A DNA stretch of 47,642 nucleotides from a virus: the IMG/VR virus record IMGVR_UViG_3300034407_003043, positions 1 through 47,642 of that record; one strand, 5' to 3'. Positions 7,893 through 15,626 of this stretch are shown piece after piece. The translations under genes were made by a program, and so were the position numbers. Numbering within the stretch: the first letter of the stretch is position 1; every line of letters begins with the position of its first letter. The notes beneath the pieces are model-generated. The model was not told the origin of the DNA and searched no databases. It worked only from the letters and a program-made list of their open reading frames with translations.

Positions 7893-10420
7893 ACTTTTAC
7901 TTTCCTTACTTGGGATATCAAGTGTTTAACAACCAGTGTCTCTTCTGGGATGAGAGGTGATGCTAATTCATCAAGGTCTAGGTCAAATAAGTGATGAGCA
8001 GGGTACTTCTCTACTTGCTTAAGGAACTTAACCATAGACTTCGAAGGAACAGACTCAGGGATAATCGAATTGAGTTTAATACGTGTCTCATTCTGAGATA
8101 GTAATCTACGATTAAGCTCGTTACACACTACGTCATATAAACGATTGAATCGTTTAATCTCAGGGGTAGACACGTAGACTTTGAATGGAACTAAATCACG
8201 CAACTGCCTAGAGGTATATGTAGTATGTAACTTTTTTACTACCCAGTTAGCTGAGTTAAACTCATCAAAGGCAGTAAGTAATGACTCTTCAGTAGTTGCT
8301 TGGTACTTAACATAGTCAGTTTTAATTTTCTTAAACTCACTAACTAGGTAGTCAACCATAAGTTCATCAACATTAGTATTACCTACTTTATCCCACTTAG
8401 CTTTCTGTACAGATGTACCTACAATGCCTATTTGGTCACCAAAGATGTCAATAACCTCTTTGAGGTAATCAATGTTATTGAATGCTTCGACCTGATTAGT
8501 AGAAGTACTCTTATTGATACGAACTAGTATATTAGCTATTGGTTTCTCAACACGTTTAGCATTGTCTGTACAGGACAGTCGAGTATTTATATAACCGTCA
8601 CTATCTAATATAGAGCTTAAAGCAGGTAGTGAATCTGCCTTAACATTACGGTTAATTCGAGGAGTAGATACACCGCCACCTGTACTGGTTGTGTAGGTTT
8701 TCTCCCAAGGCAGTGCTTTAGTGAAGTCATACACTTTATAACCGGAGTTACGAAGCACATACATAGCTTGTTCTACGTTCTTCTTACCAATGGGTACATG
8801 GTAAACAAGAGCACCTGTGATATCAGGTTCGTTTTTGTAATAACTATTGTATTCACTAATACGGTCAGTAGTTTTACGTAGGTTAGTTGTAACAATAACC
8901 GGACGGTCACGGAATCCCATCAGGTATTGAGGGTGTCTAACTACTATGTCAGTCAAAGGACTAACTAGGTAATTAGCATCCTGTTTGTACGTAGACTGCC
9001 CTCTAGACTCCAAATAAACATAGATGCGTTTGTTATTGAGTAATGGGGTGAATAACTTTCTATACCATTTATAGAAGAATTGTTCAGAACCGTAGTAACC
9101 CTTTCCTATTATCTGCGTGTCATAAAATTCAGTGTACTGAACTTTATATAGTTCTTTATCATACACATTTAGGAAGTCTTTATTGAGTTGATACTCGTTT
9201 ACAAAGTGGTTCTCAAGTAAATCATAAACACTATTAGCTTGTGTACCAACCACAGGTGATTTATTCACATAATGAGCAAGTGTATTGTGAACTTCACATG
9301 GGGTACTAACATCGAGTACATACCGTATAGAATCATATACCTTTCTATAGGGTACACAGTTATTTGTAGAATCCCCTAATGACTCTGACACTTTCGATAT
9401 CATAAGTTCTGTATGCTCATGAACCAGTTTTACAAGCTTGCCTTCTAAGTCATCAACCACAGTAGTAAGGAGCTTAGTTAGAGACTCATATGTAAACCCA
9501 GTCTCAGATAATGACTCACGACTTGGTTGTACTGATAAGGTATTAGGGGCTGCTTGGACAACTAGAAAATAAGTACCGTATACACGTTGGTTTAACATCT
9601 TTTTGAAGTTACTTAACTTATTTAATACCGTTGCACAGTCATCAGGAACATCAGTACTTATTGCAGGTAATGGATACAGAATATTTGCGTAACGTACAAA
9701 CATATCATGGTTACCCAAATTACTAATATAGTGCAAAGCATTAGGTAGATGGTTATCGTTACTAAATAGGTAAGAACCAGTTTCAAGTTCCATACCCATG
9801 TTACCTACTTGATTGTCGTTTAGTTCTACAGTTAACTCACCTAGGTAAGCAAGAGAAGAGACTATACGTTTAATAGATTGAATATCTTTAGTGTGGATAG
9901 GGATGGTTACAGTAATCCCCGTTTCTTCTCCACAGGGTACAGATAGAATAGTAATGATTGAGGGCTTACCATTAGCAATTTTAGAACCCTTCGACATACG
10001 GTATACAGTTTTCACACCGGCATAACAGGAAGTAACTTCAAAGTTATCTGTGTAGGCAAAAGGTGATTTACAGCCTAACCCAAAACCACCAATAGCGTTA
10101 TCATCGTTACGCTTCGTACCACTACCATATGTACCGTAGATAGGTTTAATAAGGTTTGGTGGAATACCTGTACCCTTATCCTTAACAATAAAGTAATCAT
10201 CGTTTACTGTTACTTCTACGGGTTCTGTTACCTGAGCATCTGTATGAGCATCTACCGCGTTAGATAGTACTTCACGTACCATTGCAAGGGTTTGATGCTT
10301 ATATAGTGATGACGACAAGATGTGGAAGAACTCAGGGCTATTATCAATACCCATCTCTTCTACTTTTTCATAACCAACAGTTGCATTAGTTACATGGTCT
10401 TTTACATTTGTTACTTCCAT
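7889..10420 (-). CDS. rIIA: rIIA-like GHKL ATPase
   Basis: An 843-residue protein with an N-terminal GHKL (gyrase/Hsp90/histidine kinase/MutL) ATP-binding domain. The N-box helix is REVLSNAVDAH (E50, N54, D57), the G1 box is VKDKGTGIP (79-87) and the G2 box is GGFGLGCKS (111-119). A transducer-like segment follows (about 130-330), then a long unassigned C-terminal region. T4 rIIA is about 725 residues, so this form is longer. It ends inside rIIB with ATGA overlap. The start has GAGGATTCCCC just before the ATG. Role inferred as rII-type membrane or exclusion-related function. Confidence 0.9.
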   Translation of the reverse strand: MEVTNVKDHVTNATVGYEKVEEMGIDNSPEFFHILSSSLYKHQTLAMVREVLSNAVDAHTDAQVTEPVEVTVNDDYFIVKDKGTGIPPNLIKPIYGTYGSGTKRNDDNAIGGFGLGCKSPFAYTDNFEVTSCYAGVKTVYRMSKGSKIANGKPSIITILSVPCGEETGITVTIPIHTKDIQSIKRIVSSLAYLGELTVELNDNQVGNMGMELETGSYLFSNDNHLPNALHYISNLGNHDMFVRYANILYPLPAISTDVPDDCATVLNKLSNFKKMLNQRVYGTYFLVVQAAPNTLSVQPSRESLSETGFTYESLTKLLTTVVDDLEGKLVKLVHEHTELMISKVSESLGDSTNNCVPYRKVYDSIRYVLDVSTPCEVHNTLAHYVNKSPVVGTQANSVYDLLENHFVNEYQLNKDFLNVYDKELYKVQYTEFYDTQIIGKGYYGSEQFFYKWYRKLFTPLLNNKRIYVYLESRGQSTYKQDANYLVSPLTDIVVRHPQYLMGFRDRPVIVTTNLRKTTDRISEYNSYYKNEPDITGALVYHVPIGKKNVEQAMYVLRNSGYKVYDFTKALPWEKTYTTSTGGGVSTPRINRNVKADSLPALSSILDSDGYINTRLSCTDNAKRVEKPIANILVRINKSTSTNQVEAFNNIDYLKEVIDIFGDQIGIVGTSVQKAKWDKVGNTNVDELMVDYLVSEFKKIKTDYVKYQATTEESLLTAFDEFNSANWVVKKLHTTYTSRQLRDLVPFKVYVSTPEIKRFNRLYDVVCNELNRRLLSQNETRIKLNSIIPESVPSKSMVKFLKQVEKYPAHHLFDLDLDELASPLIPEETLVVKHLISQVRKVKV

Positions 10421-10445
10421 GGGGAATCCTCGGTTATTAGGTTAA

Positions 10446-10970
10446 TTACCAACCACTGTAGATTAAGTAGTTGTGTTCAAAATCGAATGTTTTTAGGATG
10501 TGGACTAAATTGAAGATTGCGTAGTCGGTGTACCATGAGCGGGTCATTTCACCATCTTTTCCTTCCTCATATTGGATACTGCTGAAGAATCTGTTGTTCC
10601 AGACATTACTTTTACCAAAGAGGTAAGAATGAATAGCATCAGGGTCTTTATCTTTTAACAACTGTTTGTAGTATTCGGCTACATCTTTCTCCTGTTGTTG
10701 GATGATGGAGATGAGAGCTTCTTTGGTTAGAATGTACATTTCAGTTTCATAGCATTCGTAGCAATCAAAGTTCTTGTGAAAGGCTTCAAATGTATCGTCT
10801 ACGTATGACACACTCTTACCTATCTCATAAAGATGTACTAACTCTTCCGGTCGATAACAGGCATCTAGCCTATCATCATAGAAACGTTCAGCTTCTTCAG
10901 GTGTCATATCACGGAGTGCGTCAGTCGAGACTGACTTAGGGAGTGACCCTAACTTAACTCGATATCCCAT
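10446..10970 (-). CDS. Hypothetical protein, acidic and tyrosine-rich
   Basis: A 174-residue protein (MGYRVKLGSLPKS...), rich in Tyr, Glu and Asp, probably mostly helical. It has an N-terminal TPEEAERFYDDRLDACYRPEEL segment (given here in parts: TPEEAERFYDD, then RPEELVHLYE). AAGGAG lies 7 bases before the ATG. I do not recognise the family. It sits between a free-standing HNH gene and rIIA, with a 25-bp gap to rIIA. Confidence 0.75.
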   Translation of the reverse strand: MGYRVKLGSLPKSVSTDALRDMTPEEAERFYDDRLDACYRPEELVHLYEIGKSVSYVDDTFEAFHKNFDCYECYETEMYILTKEALISIIQQQEKDVAEYYKQLLKDKDPDAIHSYLFGKSNVWNNRFFSSIQYEEGKDGEMTRSWYTDYAIFNLVHILKTFDFEHNYLIYSGW

Positions 10971-10979
10971 AGGGACTCC

Positions 10980-11330
10980 TTATTTAGAGCGTCTAACGCG
11001 TCTACGTTGGTTTTCTTTAGGGGTTACTAATTCTAGGTGAGCAGGGTTACAGCAAAGACGGTTGTTGCATAAATGGTCAACCTGTTTGTTAGCAGGGATA
11101 TAGCCATAGTAATGAGTGAATACGATAAGGTGTGTAGAGCATGTTCTCCCATCAAGTGAGATACGTCCGTATCCTCTACCTGCACCATTACCTTTACCGG
11201 AGTTACCCCCCTGCCAAATGTGACAAGGAGAGGCTACACCCTTGATAGTGAATCCATTATCCACCTCAAGACAACGTGAGCCTATACGACTAAGTATTTG
11301 GTTACGTCTATCATTCTGAGTCCCGTTCAT
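10980..11330 (-). CDS. Free-standing HNH endonuclease
   Basis: A 116-residue protein from ATG 11330 (a longer reading would need a TTG at 11336). It carries the HNH_3-type signature: CHIWQGG near residue 36, a glycine-rich strand, HLIVFTHYYGYIPANKQVDHL with the catalytic DH, and NNRLCCNPAHLELVT with the final N and H. Basic C-terminus (KENQRRRVRRSK). AGAGGA precedes the ATG. Such genes are mobile: they cut intron-less or endonuclease-less alleles and spread by recombination. No intron or split gene is visible around this one, so it looks like an intergenic homing endonuclease. Confidence 0.9.
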   Translation of the reverse strand: MNGTQNDRRNQILSRIGSRCLEVDNGFTIKGVASPCHIWQGGNSGKGNGAGRGYGRISLDGRTCSTHLIVFTHYYGYIPANKQVDHLCNNRLCCNPAHLELVTPKENQRRRVRRSK

Positions 11331-11526
11331 TTTCAATGTCCTCTAATATGAGTTTAGATACCCAATCAGGGTCATAGTTGGTAACCATTACTTCATCAAT
11401 ACTAAGTTCAGTAGGTACATCAGGTAGACGACTATCTGGATGCCCTTGGTTACGCGATTCACTAGGAATCACATCGTAGATAATGGTAAGTTCTACTCCT
11501 TCATGATTAATGTGTCTGTATGGCAT
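11311..11526 (-). CDS. Small acidic hypothetical protein
   Basis: A 71-residue protein (MPYRHINHEGVELTIIYDV...), acidic in its second half (LSIDEVMVTNYDPDWVSKL). GGAGAG lies 6 bases before the ATG. It overlaps the upstream basic protein by 34 bp and the HNH gene by 20 bp. The family is not recognised. Confidence 0.65.
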   Translation of the reverse strand: MPYRHINHEGVELTIIYDVIPSESRNQGHPDSRLPDVPTELSIDEVMVTNYDPDWVSKLILEDIENERDSE

Positions 11527-11714
11527 GTTCTCTCCGGTATTCTTATTACTCTCCCTTTACGGGATATTCGATAGTTAGTAGAACCTGTATCCACAACAAA
11601 AAAGCATCTACCATGTTCTATGATAGATGCTCGGTCTTGTTTAATAAGTTTGTTGAAATACTGTCTACGTCTATCATGGCTGTACTTGAATTTATGTACG
11701 TAATGAACTGACAT
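11493..11714 (-). CDS. Small basic hypothetical protein
   Basis: A 73-residue, strongly basic protein (MSVHYVHKFKYSHDRRRQYF...). AGAGAGG lies a few bases before the ATG. It is the first gene after thymidylate synthase and overlaps the next small gene by 34 bp in another frame. Its basic character allows nucleic-acid binding, but no motif proves it. Confidence 0.65.
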   Translation of the reverse strand: MSVHYVHKFKYSHDRRRQYFNKLIKQDRASIIEHGRCFFVVDTGSTNYRISRKGRVIRIPERTCHTDTLIMKE

Positions 11715-11727
11715 AAGACCTCTCTAT

Positions 11728-12591
11728 TTACACGCCTTTAGTAGTTGTGAATAGATAATCGATAGGTGGGTGTGATTCGTACCCGTCTAGAGCTAAATGT
11801 AATGTAGGGTCTTCATCAGTATTCAACACTAAATCTTCCCAATTCTGTTCATGGTCAAACAAAAACCAAGGAGCTGTATGAGGTTTACGAATAACCTGTT
11901 GAGCAACCTTTTTCATTTGGTTGTCATAGATATGAGCGTTATTCATCAACAAGGTTACATCACCGATACGGTGACCTGTGATTTGACTCATCCACCATAA
12001 GAAGAACCAAGCTTGTACTAGGTTATAGTTACTTCCTAGTGGGATGTCAGCACTACGTTGAACACTCGCTAGATGTAAGACACCATTCACAAGAGAAAAT
12101 GTGTGTGAGTACATACAAGGACGTAAACAACCCTCATGTAATTCACCAACATTCCACATGGTTAGGATTTCACCACGGTCATCAATACCCTGTTTAAGGT
12201 TATTGATAGTCTTGGTTAACTGGTCAATATGACCCTTTGATGAGTTCCAATTACGGAGTTGTACTCCATAAATTCGACCTAAGTCACCATCACCTGAGTA
12301 ATGTTCATTGTTCAACCAATGCTCATTTGTGCCATTAGCATCCCAAGTATTGACGCCCATTGCTTTAAATTGCTTTAGATTGTCATAACCACGTAGGTAG
12401 CAGACAAATTCACGTATAGCTGATTTCCAGTAAGATTTACGGGTAGTACATATTGGGAAGATATGGGGTTTTAATACAGCCACTACATTAGGAACTACAT
12501 GAGTTAGAACATCATTAGTTTGGTTATGTACTGGTGCTGCATTACGAAACACATGCTCAAGTAACTGGTCATATGTATTAATTTCAGACAT
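11728..12591 (-). CDS. thyA: Thymidylate synthase (ThyA type)
   Basis: A 287-residue enzyme that methylates dUMP to dTMP with methylene-tetrahydrofolate. The catalytic cysteine is C159 in LRPCMYSHTF. The dUMP-binding block is VQRSADIPLGSNYN (R179, S180, D182, N190). The second nucleotide site is NNAHIYDNQM (H220, Y222). The N-terminal half contains CTTRKSYWKSAIREF and GDLGRIYGVQLRNW. N190 keeps the asparagine that distinguishes dUMP enzymes from phage dCMP hydroxymethylases, where it is aspartate. The short N-terminus seems to lack the usual phosphate-binding RTGT loop. AAGGG precedes the ATG. It diverges from the plus-strand gene at 12681. Confidence 0.95.
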   Translation of the reverse strand: MSEINTYDQLLEHVFRNAAPVHNQTNDVLTHVVPNVVAVLKPHIFPICTTRKSYWKSAIREFVCYLRGYDNLKQFKAMGVNTWDANGTNEHWLNNEHYSGDGDLGRIYGVQLRNWNSSKGHIDQLTKTINNLKQGIDDRGEILTMWNVGELHEGCLRPCMYSHTFSLVNGVLHLASVQRSADIPLGSNYNLVQAWFFLWWMSQITGHRIGDVTLLMNNAHIYDNQMKKVAQQVIRKPHTAPWFLFDHEQNWEDLVLNTDEDPTLHLALDGYESHPPIDYLFTTTKGV

Positions 12592-12620
12592 TTTATATCC
12601 CTTATTCTATTGAGGTATTC

Positions 12621-12651
12621 AGGAGTATACTGACTAAGAGGATACTCCTCT
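12621..12651. promoter_or_regulatory. Inverted repeats between thyA and the divergent gene
   Basis: The 89-bp divergent spacer holds AGGAGTAT (12621-12628) and its exact complement ATACTCCT (12642-12649). Overlapping them is a tighter hairpin AGAGGA-TAC-TCCTCT (12637-12651). A TATACT box at 12626-12631 lies in the same place, so this could be an operator over a promoter. The 6-bp stem with 3-nt loop also resembles the shape of N4 virion-RNAP promoters. Which reading is right cannot be decided from sequence. Confidence 0.4.
12626..12631 (+). promoter_or_regulatory. Candidate -10-like TATACT box for the 12681 gene
   Basis: TATACT followed by GAC, 50 bp before the ATG. Similar TATACTA boxes occur before other transcription units (23559, 30257, 38285, 42442). 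No good -35 hexamer is seen at 17 bp, so it may need an activator or another polymerase. Confidence 0.3.
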
Positions 12652-12680
12652 AATATGAACCAAAAAGAAAAGGTGACTAT

Positions 12681-13388
12681 ATGCGTATTAATTGGTTTGG
12701 CTTATTCAATGAGCCTAAGTTGGGAAGTATTAAACGATTGGTAGATAAACTATATAGGGTGAAAGGTGTTCGACAGGAGGATGTAGAAAAGATAGCAGAG
12801 GCTCTACTTACGTATAGTAAGGATTCAGGTGCATCAGTTGAGGATATTACATCAGGCTTAGGTAGTTTGTTTGAGCCTAAACAAGCTTCTCTTGTTATTA
12901 CTCAGAAGGATAGCAATGATACAACTACTAACACTATGGCTGTAGTAGCTCATCCTTCAGGTACGACTACGCTGAATCCTCCGGTAGCTAAATTAGGTAT
13001 TGGTGTTACTTCAGGGGGTGGTTATTACAAGTCAACTGGATGGGAGTTAGAGTCAGGTAGTGAAGGGTTCACTTCTGGTACTAATGAGCTGATTGCTGAG
13101 ACAGATGGGTTATATATTGTTGCAGTGGGATGGGGTGGATTTAGACATACTGTGAATGCTACGACAGTAGGTTTTGTTCTTGGGGTTGAAGATGAAACTG
13201 GAATTGCTTTGAGTCAGCGTCCTACTAGTGCAGAAGTCCCTAATGGGGATGACATAGGTAACGTTGCAGGTGGAGGTAGAGTAAGACTGAAAGCAGGTGA
13301 TAAGCTCTCAGTCTGGTTAGCAGCTAGTAAGACAGGTAATGTCATTCTAGGTAATGCTAACCTTACTCTATTCAAAGTATCTAACTAA
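12681..13388 (+). CDS. C1q/TNF-like virion-associated protein (possible head fibre or decoration)
   Basis: A 235-residue protein in two parts. Residues 1-70 are helical (KLGSIKRLVDKLYRVKGV, then EDVEKIAEALLTYSK). Residues about 95-235 are a glycine- and threonine-rich beta sandwich whose end (GRVRLKAGDKLSVWL, then NANLTLFKVS) resembles the final strands of C1q/TNF-like trimers. Such layouts occur in phage head fibres and decoration proteins, where the helical part trimerises or anchors. AAGGTG precedes the ATG. It stands alone on the plus strand inside a leftward middle-gene block, like an independently expressed add-on gene. Virion location is inference. Confidence 0.7.
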   Translation: MRINWFGLFNEPKLGSIKRLVDKLYRVKGVRQEDVEKIAEALLTYSKDSGASVEDITSGLGSLFEPKQASLVITQKDSNDTTTNTMAVVAHPSGTTTLNPPVAKLGIGVTSGGGYYKSTGWELESGSEGFTSGTNELIAETDGLYIVAVGWGGFRHTVNATTVGFVLGVEDETGIALSQRPTSAEVPNGDDIGNVAGGGRVRLKAGDKLSVWLAASKTGNVILGNANLTLFKVSN

Positions 13389-13825
13389 ACTACATAGACA
13401 ATAACATTGTCCGGTAGTGTTTCCATAGTTGGTTCTAGCTGTTCACGGTAGATTCCACCAAGACCAATAGCAGGGTAAGGTAAATGGAAAGTGAAAGCTT
13501 TCCCTTTATCCTCTGCTATTTCTTTGAGGTCATTGATTGCCTCAATAACACTGTCCAGCTTGCTAGGGTCTTTGTAATGGTCTTTTGTAAACATACAACC
13601 AACAAGACCATCATTCTGGTCAAGGAATAGATTAGAGGCATCTTTAACACCCTTCATCTTAGCAATACGTCTAGGTAGTTGTGGGTATGCTTCACGACAT
13701 GCAAGTGCATTACCACCACCCATAATCAGTCCATGTTGACCAATTACTCGGTTACCCGTAAACATAAATACCTGCTTCTCTGGAATGAAGTCAGGGTAGT
13801 GAAGAAGTTCATTTACTAATTTCAT
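13385..13825 (-). CDS. Macro-domain-like protein
   Basis: A 146-residue protein starting MKLVNELLHYPD. The ATG at 13825 follows the upstream stop by two bases and has AAGGCGA before it; a longer frame from 13855 only reads back into the previous gene. Residues about 18-50 (VFMFTGNRVIGQHGLIMGGG, then NALACREAYPQL) and the end (FHLPYPAIGLGGIYREQLEP) look like the ADP-ribose-binding loops of Poa1p-type macro domains. Such proteins bind or hydrolyse ADP-ribose derivatives. In phage they could remove ADP-ribosylation or recycle NAD breakdown products. Function is inferred from the fold signature only. Confidence 0.65.
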   Translation of the reverse strand: MKLVNELLHYPDFIPEKQVFMFTGNRVIGQHGLIMGGGNALACREAYPQLPRRIAKMKGVKDASNLFLDQNDGLVGCMFTKDHYKDPSKLDSVIEAINDLKEIAEDKGKAFTFHLPYPAIGLGGIYREQLEPTMETLPDNVIVYVV

Positions 13826-13827
13826 GG

Positions 13828-14109
13828 TTATTCGCCTTTGTATTGCCATAGCCATGCATTACATCGAGCATGTACAGCACCTATAGTCATATGAGTGTTA
13901 TGGCAGTGATGCAAGTGGATAGGGTATTTGAACATTGAAGCAGGGAATAACATGAGGTTTATATAAGCCTCTTGTACTTCCTTGTTTGGTTTACCGTTTA
14001 AAGGTTCACCGCAATGACAACACTTACCATCCTGTTCATTTACATATTGCTCTCTAGCCTGTTTTCTTACAGTCCAATGAGCATTATTATAATTGATTGG
14101 TAATTGCAT
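13828..14109 (-). CDS. HNH / endonuclease VII-like small nuclease
   Basis: A 93-residue protein from ATG 14109 (GGAG six bases upstream, inside the end of the previous gene). It has CCHCG at residues 30-34 and a C-terminal HLHHCHN ... HARCN block, giving two Cys pairs plus the HH/N/H catalytic pattern of beta-beta-alpha-metal nucleases, close in layout to phage endonuclease VII proteins. It could resolve branched DNA or be a mobile nuclease. The short size and missing C-terminal dimer domain argue against a full endonuclease VII. Confidence 0.7.
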   Translation of the reverse strand: MQLPINYNNAHWTVRKQAREQYVNEQDGKCCHCGEPLNGKPNKEVQEAYINLMLFPASMFKYPIHLHHCHNTHMTIGAVHARCNAWLWQYKGE

Positions 14110-14111
14110 AG

Positions 14112-14357
14112 TTACTCCAAAAAGTCGATTAAAATACAAGCACCGCTTACCTTGATTTTATGTTTGTAACCTAGTGTTTTTAGAGCTTTTCTAACGATAG
14201 GTAGGATGCGGGTAGCTTCATCCATACCAATATCATCAATATAAGCACCCTCACGGCCATGACGGTATTGCCACATAACAAACTCCATCTGTTTACGAGC
14301 ATCTCTCATGGTTCGTTCGTAGACTGCTTTTTGACGTTCTTCTTGGCTGGGACGCAT
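14112..14357 (-). CDS. Hypothetical basic protein
   Basis: An 81-residue protein (MRPSQEERQKAVYERTM...). The N-terminal half is a charged helix; the end (KIKVSGACILIDFL) is a beta hairpin. GAAGG precedes the ATG. It is followed at a 2-bp gap by the small nuclease gene. Not recognised. Confidence 0.7.
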   Translation of the reverse strand: MRPSQEERQKAVYERTMRDARKQMEFVMWQYRHGREGAYIDDIGMDEATRILPIVRKALKTLGYKHKIKVSGACILIDFLE

Positions 14358-14371
14358 ATGTATACCTTCGG

Positions 14372-15010
14372 TTAAAAGTAAGTTTTACCTGTGATTTCTG
14401 TTAGCCAATCACGGACATTATAGAGAGCTACAAATGAAGTAGGATTTACTACCTTACTCACTTGAGCTTCCTTACCAGTGATAGCCATGGTTTCGTAATA
14501 GAATGCTACGGTAGTACCAACTAATTCATTAGCTGTGTTGTATACCCCACCACCAGACATACCTTGTCCGGCAGTAGCTGTAGTTATCACATCAGCATCA
14601 CAGTTAGGGTTCTCTAGAGATTTGATTGTGGATACAAAAGTACCTTTATTTTCAGACTGCATTACGCCTAAGTAATAACCAACATGAGAAAGTTCATCTC
14701 CGATGTGGAATACACCTACAGGTACTGTATTAGTACCTTCACTACGGTACAAAGCAATATCACACGTAGGATGATAGAAGACCTCTTTACCGGTACTCTC
14801 AAGAATAAACTTGTTGTGGGCAGCAGTAACCATCCACTCATCGTCAAGACGAGCAGCACTTGCAGACATACTTAAAAGTAGCGGTACTCCTACCACAATA
14901 AGTTCAGTGTTTTTTGTGTTGGATGAAAAACCACTAGGAAGTGGTACACCGTTGACACAACCAACTAATGAAGAGGTGAGTAAGATTAGAGTTAACTTTA
15001 ATATGTTCAT
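14372..15010 (-). CDS. Secreted trypsin-like serine protease lipoprotein
   Basis: A 212-residue protein. The start at ATG 15010 is supported by AGGGG eight bases upstream and by the signal peptide MNILKLTLILLTSSLVGC, whose lipobox LVGC puts the lipidated cysteine at 18. Residue 19 is valine rather than aspartate, which favours the outer membrane. The mature part has the chymotrypsin-fold triad in order: H65 in VTAAHN, D84 in CDIALYRS and S152 in GQGMSGGGV. This is a rare cargo for a phage. It may change the surface of the infected cell, for example by degrading receptors or incoming phage proteins; that role is inference. The 5' leader can form alternative RNA structures (see 15011-15110). 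Confidence 0.8.
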   Translation of the reverse strand: MNILKLTLILLTSSLVGCVNGVPLPSGFSSNTKNTELIVVGVPLLLSMSASAARLDDEWMVTAAHNKFILESTGKEVFYHPTCDIALYRSEGTNTVPVGVFHIGDELSHVGYYLGVMQSENKGTFVSTIKSLENPNCDADVITTATAGQGMSGGGVYNTANELVGTTVAFYYETMAITGKEAQVSKVVNPTSFVALYNVRDWLTEITGKTYF

Positions 15011-15110
15011 GTTATTACCCCTATAGGTTAAGGGGATTCCCCCCAATACAAACATTAACATCGACCAAGATAGTTTTGTTGACTGCACAGTGAATACAGG
15101 AATCCCCTTA
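15011..15110 (-). promoter_or_regulatory. Possible RNA switch controlling the protease ribosome-binding site
   Basis: Reading the minus strand, TAAGGGGATTCC (15110-15099) is perfectly complementary to GGAATCCCCTTA (15040-15029), with a 58-nt spacer. The second arm also contains CCCCT, which can instead pair with the AGGGG ribosome-binding site eight bases before the protease ATG. A third small hairpin GGGG-AAT-CCCC is possible. Forming the long helix would free the ribosome-binding site; forming the short one would hide it. The mutually exclusive pairings are seen in the sequence; any ligand or trigger is unknown. Confidence 0.4.
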
Positions 15111-15493
15111 GTTTTGTGTACTGTCTTATGCGTAGTCATACGATACTTAATGAATGAATACCAATACACAAAAATAAGGGTGAGCAGTTAGTCACATGCT
15201 CAGGTCAGGGTCTGTTGTTGAACCATAAAACCTTAAGGCGTTAAGGAGAGATTGATAGTCTCATTCTATATAGTTCAACCAGTTCGTTTATACTCATAGA
15301 ACCATTGAGTTACCTTAGCAGCGAGCTTAGGGTTTGGTTGAATCAAACCACAGGGACTATGGTATTAGGCTCACTCGCAGTAGTCCGAGATACTTAGGCC
15401 AATTAAGAAAGTAAATGCCCGAGCTTATTTATATGGATTGATTCAATGAGTAACCCCAACCCAAGCATATCTAGTGCAGTAAACCATAAATTC

Positions 15494-15527
15494 ATTAATT
15501 TAAATTAAGGGTTAAAGGGTTAGGGTT
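15494..15527. repeat. 14-bp AT palindrome followed by three GGGTTA repeats
   Basis: TTAATTTAAATTAA at 15494-15507 is its own reverse complement. It is followed by GGGTTA at 15508-15513, 15516-15521 and 15522-15527. An AT-rich unwinding-type segment next to short iterated repeats in a noncoding stretch is the usual look of a replication origin or protein-binding array. There is no functional evidence. Confidence 0.5.
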
Positions 15528-15551
15528 AAAATAAATAGTCTAGGTTAGACG

Positions 15552-15626
15552 GAGACTGGATACCCACCTGATAGGAGTCTCTGACTATCATAGTTCCCTA
15601 GCGAACTATTAACCGTACCTATCAGG
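15552..15626 (-). ncRNA. Nested stem-loop just after the 15628 gene
   Basis: Outer arms CCTGATAGG (15567-15575) and CCTATCAGG (15618-15626) match over 9 bp and enclose a second perfect hairpin ATAGTTC-CCTAGC-GAACTAT (15590-15609). A competing pairing joins GAGACT (15552-15557) to AGTCTC (15576-15581). The structure begins directly after the stop codon of the 15628 gene on the minus strand, so it could be a 3'-end structure of that mRNA or the start of a small RNA. There is no U-run, so it is not a standard terminator. Confidence 0.4.

Noticed and set aside
11728-12591. dCMP hydroxymethylase instead of thymidylate synthase
   Set aside because: N190 is asparagine; phage dCMP hydroxymethylases have aspartate there.
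13826-13855. Earlier start of the macro-domain gene at 13855
   Set aside because: It only reads back into the upstream nuclease gene; the ATG at 13825 has a proper ribosome-binding site.
15011-15169. N-terminal extension of the protease gene to 15169
   Set aside because: No ribosome-binding site at 15169, and the signal peptide with lipobox starts at the ATG at 15010.
15230-15420. A tRNA near 15340 (GGTTTGATTCAACCAAACC on the minus strand)
   Set aside because: The hairpin resembles a T-arm, but the loop length is wrong and there is no acceptor stem or anticodon arm.
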